Under the pieces are notes generated by a model. That model had not been told where the DNA came from and searched no databases. It saw only the letters and a list, made by a program, of their open reading frames with translations. The translations under genes and the position numbers were made by a program. A DNA stretch of 9,567 nt from an archaeon (GTDB lineage Archaea > Nanobdellota > Nanobdellia > Pacearchaeales > GW2011-AR1), in assembly GCA_030638105.1 (NCBI GenBank), contig DAOWFF010000045.1, positions 1-9,567 on the forward strand, in the 5' to 3' direction. This document shows positions 5,455 to 9,567 of the stretch, piece after piece (the first letter of the stretch is position 1; each line of letters begins with the position of its first letter).

Positions 5455-5619
5455 TTAATGTTTTGCTAATTCCTTAAACAATATTTCATCTTCTTTGAAA
5501 ACAATTTCTTTAGCAACTTTGACAAGTTCTAATAATTTTTGATCATTTTTAGAAATAACAAAAGTTTCTTTTATTGTAAGTTTGTATTTATCTTTATTTC
5601 TTGATTTTTTATTCTCCAT
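5455..5619 (-). CDS. 54-residue ORF overlapping the fic gene, possible antitoxin
   Basis: A short ORF starts at ATG 5619 inside the last codons of the Fic gene (11-base overlap) and ends at TAA 5455-5457. The product begins MENKKSRNKDKYKLTIKETF and ends in ILFKELAKH. It has a basic N-terminus, a possible beta strand (YKLTIKETFVI), and a helical remainder with mixed charges and a regular Leu/Val/Ile pattern. Small proteins coded with such an overlap beside a Fic/Doc toxin are commonly its antitoxin, and the overlap implies coupled translation. The family is not recognised, however, and most Phd-Doc pairs place the antitoxin first. Codon use is as AT-rich as in the fic gene. The intergenic DNA below it (5397-5454) holds only the promoter of the membrane protein. 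Confidence 0.6.
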   Translation of the reverse strand: MENKKSRNKDKYKLTIKETFVISKNDQKLLELVKVAKEIVFKEDEILFKELAKH

Positions 5620-6208
5620 TTTCTTTTTTTTCCAACAATGTTATGTTTACGAAAGTTTGATTTAAATAATTTTTGACTTTTTTTTCTTCAATAATTTTGC
5701 AATTTTCATCAAGCCATTTTTTTATTTCTTCGTAAGTAATTTCACCTTCATATTTTGCAATTTCTAACATAAAATCCGTTGCTTCTTGGTATTCTATTAC
5801 CAAATGACATTTGTTAATAAGCATAAAAATTTTAGATATGGCATAAGCTGTTCTTTTATTTCCATCTATAAAATAATGTCTTTTAGCAAATTCATTTAAA
5901 GCAAAAGCCCCTATTTTTGTAGGATTTCTTTGATTTTTATATTGGTGGTTAAGTAATTTATAAGTAGAATTATAAATCCCCCCTTCATCTCTTATCCCTT
6001 GTAATCCCCCCCCTATTTCAATTATTTTATTATGAATTTCTATAATCATTTCTTTCATGTTGAAAATAATCCCTTTAGATATTCTTTTTCTTGGCGAATG
6101 CCAATAAGGACTATTACATTTTGGACAAGTTTTTGGATTTTTAACTTTCCTTTTTTTCCAAAGATGATAGCACCTAAAACAGAATAGGGTATTGGTATTT
6201 TTAGGCAT
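5609..6208 (-). CDS. Zinc-ribbon-Fic/Doc fusion protein, probable toxin
   Basis: A 199-residue protein in two parts. Residues 8-42 are a zinc ribbon (C10, C13, C28, C31: FCFRC, then TCPKC) ending in a basic patch HSPRKRISK. Such small ribbons usually bind nucleic acid or protein. Residues 52-170 are a Fic/Doc domain with GIRDEGGIYNS typical of the Doc ('death on curing') branch and an intact active-site motif HYFIDGNKRTAY (H111 to Y122). Fic enzymes transfer AMP or, in Doc, phosphate to a target such as EF-Tu. No [S/T]xxxE[G/N] inhibitory helix is evident, so inhibition, if any, should come in trans, perhaps from the overlapping 54-residue ORF. The coding strand has runs of eight and six G. 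The start at 6208 is 26 nt from a TATA box. The gene looks more AT-rich than its neighbours and may have been acquired. Confidence 0.85.
   Translation of the reverse strand: MPKNTNTLFCFRCYHLWKKRKVKNPKTCPKCNSPYWHSPRKRISKGIIFNMKEMIIEIHNKIIEIGGGLQGIRDEGGIYNSTYKLLNHQYKNQRNPTKIGAFALNEFAKRHYFIDGNKRTAYAISKIFMLINKCHLVIEYQEATDFMLEIAKYEGEITYEEIKKWLDENCKIIEEKKVKNYLNQTFVNITLLEKKENGE
5978..6013 (-). repeat. G8 and G6 homopolymer tracts inside the fic gene
   Basis: The plus strand shows C6 at 5978-5983 and C8 at 6006-6013, giving GGGGGG and GGGGGGGG in the coding strand. They encode the GG at residues 76-77 and the GGG at 66-68. They stand out strongly in DNA this AT-rich. A one-base slip in either would frameshift the protein before the catalytic histidine H111. 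Confidence 0.8.
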
Positions 6209-6213
6209 ATATC

Positions 6214-6225
6214 GTTATATATAAC
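6214..6225. promoter_or_regulatory. 12-bp perfect palindrome at the fic start, candidate operator
   Basis: GTTATATATAAC is a perfect palindrome lying between the TATA box and the start codon of the fic gene, roughly where transcription should begin. A bound repressor or co-repressor complex here would block the promoter, as in autoregulated toxin-antitoxin operons. The AT-only core weakens the case. Confidence 0.4.
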
Positions 6226-6229
6226 AACA

Positions 6230-6238
6230 TATTTAAAG
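6230..6238 (-). promoter_or_regulatory. TATA box of the fic gene
   Basis: On the minus strand this reads CTTTAAATA, centred about 26 nt before the ATG at 6208, consistent with a leaderless transcript. Confidence 0.5.
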
Positions 6239-6252
6239 CTTTGCTTTTATAA

Positions 6253-6280
6253 AACTATATAGATATAACTATATAGAAAT
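6253..6280. repeat. Two 14-bp tandem copies with palindromic CTATATAG cores
   Basis: AACTATATAGATAT (6253-6266) is followed directly by AACTATATAGAAAT (6267-6280), 13 of 14 bases identical. Each holds the 8-bp palindrome CTATATAG (6255-6262 and 6269-6276). It lies just upstream of the fic promoter and could be an operator or upstream element. The rest of the 6209-6412 gap shows a weak GAACT/AGTTC hairpin near 6293-6309 and the promoter of the next gene. Confidence 0.5.
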
Positions 6281-6383
6281 ATTTTTTGCACTGGAACTCT
6301 TACCAAGTTCTGGATTTGATTGTCTTATTAAAAATAAAAGAATAAAATACTGATTAACTTAACAATGTTTCAAACACAAAAAG

Positions 6384-6393
6384 TTTATAAAAT
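6384..6393 (+). promoter_or_regulatory. TATA box of the anchored surface protein gene
   Basis: TTTATAAAAT is centred 24.5 nt before the ATG at 6413. It lies inside the longer reading that starts at 6365, arguing against that earlier start. Confidence 0.55.
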
Positions 6394-6412
6394 AAAAATT
6401 ATTGATAATGTA

Positions 6413-7222
6413 ATGATAAAAAAATTGGTGTTGGTTTTGGCTGTTTGTTTTTTGCTTTTGCAAGTTGTTAATGCGACTGAAACAGAGATTAAAGTTAAGA
6501 CCCATCCTTTTCACGAGGTGCAGGTTGCGATTATGGATTTTTCATCTGGGGGCTCTTCAACATTACAGCGTTTTATAAATAGTTCTGATGAATACGGGGA
6601 TGTTAATTTTTCTTATTCTTCTAATGAACTTGAAATTGATTTAATAGTTTTTATCAAGAAAGATAATGAACGAGTTATTCATAAACAATTTAATGAGAAA
6701 ACTGAAGAGCCGATTTATATTGAATTGGCCAAAGCTGGTTTTGAGTTTATTGAAACGCCGGTGCCTGTAAATGAAACCCTGAATGCGACAATAGATAATT
6801 CAACTATTGAGAGCAATGAAACTGAAACAGAGATTATTGTGGATGCGAATGTTACAGAAAATAAATTTGCAATTGCGGGATTTGTGGTTTTTGGGGAAGA
6901 GGGACTTTTGTCAAAGAAAGTAATTTATTATTTTTTTGGGATAATTGTTTTTCTAATAATTGTTTTTTTTGCTTTGAAGGTTTTGAAAAAGAAATTGAGA
7001 AATTCAAAAAATTCTGGAGATAAAGGTGATGGAGGAGTTGGAAAGGGCAGGAGTAAAGAAGAAACCATAGAAGACGCCGAGAGGAAAATTAAAGAGGCAA
7101 GGGAAGAAATAGAGGAAATTAAGAATGAAAACAAAATCCGCGACGCGAAAAAGAAACTTATAGAAGACGAGAAAGAACTGATAAGATTGAGAAAAGAAAA
7201 AGATAATGAGCCGTCTAAATAA
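6413..7222 (+). CDS. Secreted single-pass surface protein with cytoplasmic coiled coil
   Basis: A 269-residue protein of unknown family with a clear layout. A signal peptide (1-20, MIKKLVLVLAVCFLLLQVVN) comes first. An extracellular beta-rich domain spans about 22-115. A linker rich in Glu, Thr and Asn (116-150) brings the sequon total (N56, N65, N120, N124, N129, N135, N146) to seven. A semi-hydrophobic IAGFVVFG stretch precedes the membrane helix (about 169-190). A basic stop-transfer KKKLR follows, then a glycine-rich hinge and a highly charged cytoplasmic coiled coil (about 215-262). It probably joins the cell surface to a cytoplasmic partner. An ATG at 6365 would add 16 residues ahead of the signal peptide and is rejected because the TATA box and signal peptide both fit 6413. 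It precedes the S-layer-like gene in the same direction, which has its own TATA box. Confidence 0.8.
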   Translation: MIKKLVLVLAVCFLLLQVVNATETEIKVKTHPFHEVQVAIMDFSSGGSSTLQRFINSSDEYGDVNFSYSSNELEIDLIVFIKKDNERVIHKQFNEKTEEPIYIELAKAGFEFIETPVPVNETLNATIDNSTIESNETETEIIVDANVTENKFAIAGFVVFGEEGLLSKKVIYYFFGIIVFLIIVFFALKVLKKKLRNSKNSGDKGDGGVGKGRSKEETIEDAERKIKEAREEIEEIKNENKIRDAKKKLIEDEKELIRLRKEKDNEPSK

Positions 7223-7253
7223 AAAATTAAGTATATTCTGCAAAATATAAAAC

Positions 7254-7261
7254 TTTATAAA
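7254..7261 (+). promoter_or_regulatory. TATA box of the S-layer-like gene
   Basis: TTTATAAA is centred about 30 nt before the ATG at 7288, a little further than elsewhere, predicting a leader of about 5 nt. An ATG at 7278 is out of frame and closes quickly. Confidence 0.55.
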
Positions 7262-7287
7262 CCATAGTAACTCCAAAATGATTACAA

Positions 7288-9219
7288 ATGAAAAGCAAAA
7301 TATTTGGTTTGTTAAGTTTAAGCATTTTATCGTTGGTAATTTTAAGTGGACTTGTTAGTGCGGCGTCATTAAGTGTTGATTCAGACAGCATTGAATTTCC
7401 TGATTCTATAAATCATGATGATGGCTCTTTTGACATTGTTTTTGATTTAACAAATGAGGGAATTGAAGCCACAACCCTTGATTGGGAAAATGCTGGTTCT
7501 CAAGCATCACAAGATGCAACAATTTCATTCTCACAAGATACTATTGGGGCTGGAACAGATACCGACCCAAACACAGAAACAATTACTGCCACAGTTAATT
7601 TTGCATCTCATAAAAGTGGAAATATTGTAGTAGATATTAAAGGTGATGCAGATGGAGTTGGAGGAGAATTCGAATTAGACACAATTATAGTTGCAATTCT
7701 TGATTCATCTGAACTTTCTGTTTCTTCTTCTGAAATTTCTCAAGAGGAAACTTCAACTACTATTACAATAAAAAATGAGGGAAACGTAGATTTAACAAGC
7801 ATTACATTAACTGACTCAGGGGACTTTGAGATTAGTTTTAATCAATCAGAACCTTTTAATTTAATTGCTGGAGCAACAGAAACTATTGAAGTTACAATGA
7901 CAACTGATGCAGACGACTTGGAACTTGGAACAAACTCTGTAACAATTACTGCAACAAGCGGGGATGTTTCTGCTACTGGAAATGTTAGTATTGAAAAATC
8001 GTTCTGTGATTATGATAATAAAGGGGAATTAGAAATTAATATTAAAGATATTTCAAACGATGGTTTTTCAAATAAAAAATTCGGGGATGATGATGAATGG
8101 TTCCCTCTTGAAGAAATTGAAGTTGAAGTTGAAATTGAGAACACGGGCAACCATGATATTGATGATATTGAAGTTGTTTGGGGATTGTATGATGAAGACG
8201 CAAAGGAATGGATAATTGAAGAAGAGGAAAGCGACTTTAACCTTGCAGACGGCAAAGAGAAAACATTAATATTAAATTTTAAATTAGATGATGTTGATGA
8301 GTTTGAGAACAACGGAGATTATGTTTTTTATGTTAAAGCAACAGGTAAAATAGATGCAAATGACGAAACTTATGATGGAGATGATACATGTGCAAGTGAT
8401 TCAGAAAGAAAAAACATAATTATTGAAAGTGATTTTGTAGTTATTGATGAAGTTGAATTCCCAGAAACAGTTCAGTGTGGTTCAGAAGTTCAGATTTTGG
8501 CAGATGTGTGGAACATTGGAGACGATGACCAAGATGACATTGAGATTTATGTAGTTAATGCAGAATTAGGGATAAACGAAAAAATTGAAATTGACGATAT
8601 CAATGCTTTTGATAATGAAAAATTAGAAGTAACTATAAAAATTCCTCAGGGCATGGACGAGAAATGGTATACTCTTACTTTTTATGTTTATGATGAAGAT
8701 AATGATTTATATGAAACCGATCATGATGACGATAAAGCAGAATTCAGAATTCCTATTCAGGTTTTAGGGAACTGCGAAGTTGAATCAACAGCTTTGGTTT
8801 CTCCAGTTTTAGAATCAGGCGGAAAAGCAGGGGAAAAATTGGTTGTGAAAGCGACAATTACAAATACAGGAAATGAGTTGGTTAATTATGTTTTAAGTGC
8901 GACAGAAACGGACTGGGCTTCTGCTGTTGAATTTGGCGAGACAGCAATTGTTTTGGGTGCAGGAGAATCAAAAGATGTTTTGGTAACTCTTGATGTGAAC
9001 AAAGATGTTTCAGGAGACAAGGTCTTTAATATTAATGTTCTGAATTCAGACGGCGAGCTGATAACAAAACAGCCAGTTTCAGTTCTAATAGAAAAGTCAT
9101 CTGGATTTAATTTTGAAGGACTAATTCAAGACAACTGGTATCTCTGGGTTATCGGAGCTGTGAATATTATTTTAGTGATAATCATTATTCTGGTTGCTGT
9201 AAGAGTTGCAAGGAAATAA
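7288..9219 (+). CDS. Large S-layer-like surface protein with CARDB-like domains and C-terminal anchor
   Basis: A 643-residue secreted protein. It has a signal peptide (1-26, ending near LVSAA), about five Ig-like beta-sandwich segments (roughly 27-137, 138-238, 240-380, 382-496 and 498-603), a membrane helix at 617-639 and a short basic tail RVARK. The repeats carry the phrases of COG1361/CARDB-type domains: TITIKNEGNVDL, EVEIENTGNHDI, ADVWNIGDDD and KATITNTGNELV. Four cysteines (C240, C368, C397, C496) sit at the edges of the third and fourth segments, suggesting one disulfide per domain. The protein is very acidic, especially 260-490, with runs of Asp and Glu. It is probably a major cell-envelope component facing outward; whether it forms a lattice is not shown. 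Few N-glycosylation sequons are present (N185, N232). A small gene follows directly. Confidence 0.85.
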   Translation: MKSKIFGLLSLSILSLVILSGLVSAASLSVDSDSIEFPDSINHDDGSFDIVFDLTNEGIEATTLDWENAGSQASQDATISFSQDTIGAGTDTDPNTETITATVNFASHKSGNIVVDIKGDADGVGGEFELDTIIVAILDSSELSVSSSEISQEETSTTITIKNEGNVDLTSITLTDSGDFEISFNQSEPFNLIAGATETIEVTMTTDADDLELGTNSVTITATSGDVSATGNVSIEKSFCDYDNKGELEINIKDISNDGFSNKKFGDDDEWFPLEEIEVEVEIENTGNHDIDDIEVVWGLYDEDAKEWIIEEEESDFNLADGKEKTLILNFKLDDVDEFENNGDYVFYVKATGKIDANDETYDGDDTCASDSERKNIIIESDFVVIDEVEFPETVQCGSEVQILADVWNIGDDDQDDIEIYVVNAELGINEKIEIDDINAFDNEKLEVTIKIPQGMDEKWYTLTFYVYDEDNDLYETDHDDDKAEFRIPIQVLGNCEVESTALVSPVLESGGKAGEKLVVKATITNTGNELVNYVLSATETDWASAVEFGETAIVLGAGESKDVLVTLDVNKDVSGDKVFNINVLNSDGELITKQPVSVLIEKSSGFNFEGLIQDNWYLWVIGAVNIILVIIIILVAVRVARK

Positions 9220-9226
9220 TTCTAAA

Positions 9227-9457
9227 ATGGGAATAGAAAAAATTGCATGTGAAAGATTAAGTAAAAAATTGGGTTTTGTTTTTGAGGTATTTGTTGAATT
9301 TAGAAAAACAATTGAAGAATTATACCGCCCCGCGGGAATAATGTGTAATCACTATGATTCTGAGAATGGTACTTGTAATCTTGTTGAGGAAGATTGCACA
9401 TTTGCTGAATGGAAAACTCTTTACTCAGAAGAAGAAAGAAAAAGAAGACGAAAATAG
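9227..9457 (+). CDS. Small cysteine-containing protein, unknown function
   Basis: A 76-residue protein beginning 7 bases after the S-layer-like gene stop. An AAGGA motif ending 12 nt before the ATG is a weak Shine-Dalgarno candidate. No TATA box lies at the leaderless distance, so it is probably cotranscribed with the surface protein. An in-frame TTG at 9206 would overlap that gene and is less likely. The N-terminal half is helical with hydrophobic FVFEVFVEF. The middle has C40-x9-C50-x6-C57 with a histidine at 42 (MCNHYDSENGTC), which could bind a metal, plus C8. The tail is very basic (RKRRRK). No signal peptide is seen, so it should be cytoplasmic. Family not recognised. Confidence 0.7.
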   Translation: MGIEKIACERLSKKLGFVFEVFVEFRKTIEELYRPAGIMCNHYDSENGTCNLVEEDCTFAEWKTLYSEEERKRRRK

Positions 9458-9497
9458 ATGGTTTCCACAAGTTTAAAATTCCTCAGAAAAATAGACA

Positions 9498-9527
9498 ACT
9501 TTTTCTTATTTTCTAAAAATCTTTTTA
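9498..9527 (+). terminator. T-rich stretch after the small cysteine protein gene
   Basis: Clusters of T (TTTTTCTTATTTTC and later CTTTTTATA) lie 40-70 bases after the stop at 9457, at the convergent junction with the next minus-strand gene. Suitable for archaeal U-tract termination, judged by composition only. Confidence 0.3.
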
Positions 9528-9567
9528 TAAAGTCCTTCGCCAAATTTATTTTCTGTTTCTAATTTGA
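9506..9567 (-). CDS. 3' end of a minus-strand gene (partial)
   Basis: On the minus strand one frame is open from the window edge to TAA at 9508-9506, reading KLETENKFGEGLYKKIFRK. The other two minus frames stop within the first 22 bases. The orientation gives a tail-to-tail junction with the preceding gene, common in this window. Too little is present to name the product. Confidence 0.5.
   Translation of the reverse strand, partial: KLETENKFGEGLYKKIFRK

Noticed and set aside
6292..6312. GAACT...AGTTC hairpin in the fic/surface-protein intergenic region, considered as a tRNA remnant or attachment site.
   Set aside because: Only 5 bp of stem, no T-loop consensus and no matching copy elsewhere in the window.
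8010..8312. 100-residue Ser-rich minus-strand ORF inside the S-layer-like gene.
   Set aside because: Ser/Ile-rich antisense reading of the Asp/Glu codons of the surface protein, so a shadow.
9458..9562. Plus-strand ORF of 34 codons starting at ATG 9458.
   Set aside because: Composition is that of a T-rich 3' region (many Phe and Lys), there is no ribosome binding site, and it overlaps the open minus-strand frame that looks like the end of a real gene.

Overview
The window is AT-rich, densely packed archaeal DNA, most likely from a small-genome DPANN-type archaeon (Woesearchaeota/Pacearchaeota-like; the phylum is inferred, the domain is not in doubt). The evidence is an archaeal-type glutamyl-tRNA synthetase, RNA polymerase subunit P (Rpo12), prefoldin beta, archaeal SepF, a Dph2-type diphthamide enzyme, a type IV pilin-like protein with a class III signal peptide, and large CARDB-like surface proteins. 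A TATA box is centred about 25 nt (24.5 to 30.5) before the start codon of eight genes, which points to mostly leaderless transcription and helps fix several starts.

Layout. 2-127: coiled-coil tail of an upstream gene. 173-1381: glutamyl-tRNA synthetase that ends where the anticodon-binding domain should begin. 1507-1956: pilin-like protein with a long, repeat-containing leader and a strong Shine-Dalgarno site, unlike its neighbours. 1958-3148 (minus): U32-family Fe-S protein, probably an RNA hydroxylation enzyme, ending one base from the pilin gene. 3303-4331: a possible 27-residue basic peptide gene, rpoP (too short for standard ORF lists), prefoldin beta and sepF. 4378-4992: Dph2-like protein lacking its first domain. 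4989-5381 (minus): four-helix membrane protein of unknown function.

5455-6208 (minus): a zinc-ribbon-Fic/Doc fusion followed by an overlapping 54-residue ORF. The layout resembles a toxin-antitoxin pair, with G8 and G6 homopolymers in the fic gene and palindromes in its promoter. 6413-7222: secreted, glycosylation-site-rich single-pass protein with a cytoplasmic coiled coil. 7288-9219: large multi-domain surface (S-layer-like) protein with a C-terminal anchor. 9227-9457: small cysteine-containing protein, probably cotranscribed with it. 9506-9567 (minus): tail of another gene.

Functionally the left half is information processing (tRNA charging, RNA modification, transcription, protein folding, diphthamide, cell division) and the right half is cell envelope, with the Fic module between them. 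The most interesting points are two core enzymes missing whole domains (GluRS and Dph2), the Fic module with its possible phase-variable G-tract, and the regularly spaced hairpin array ahead of the pilin gene. No tRNA, rRNA, CRISPR array or insertion sequence was seen.
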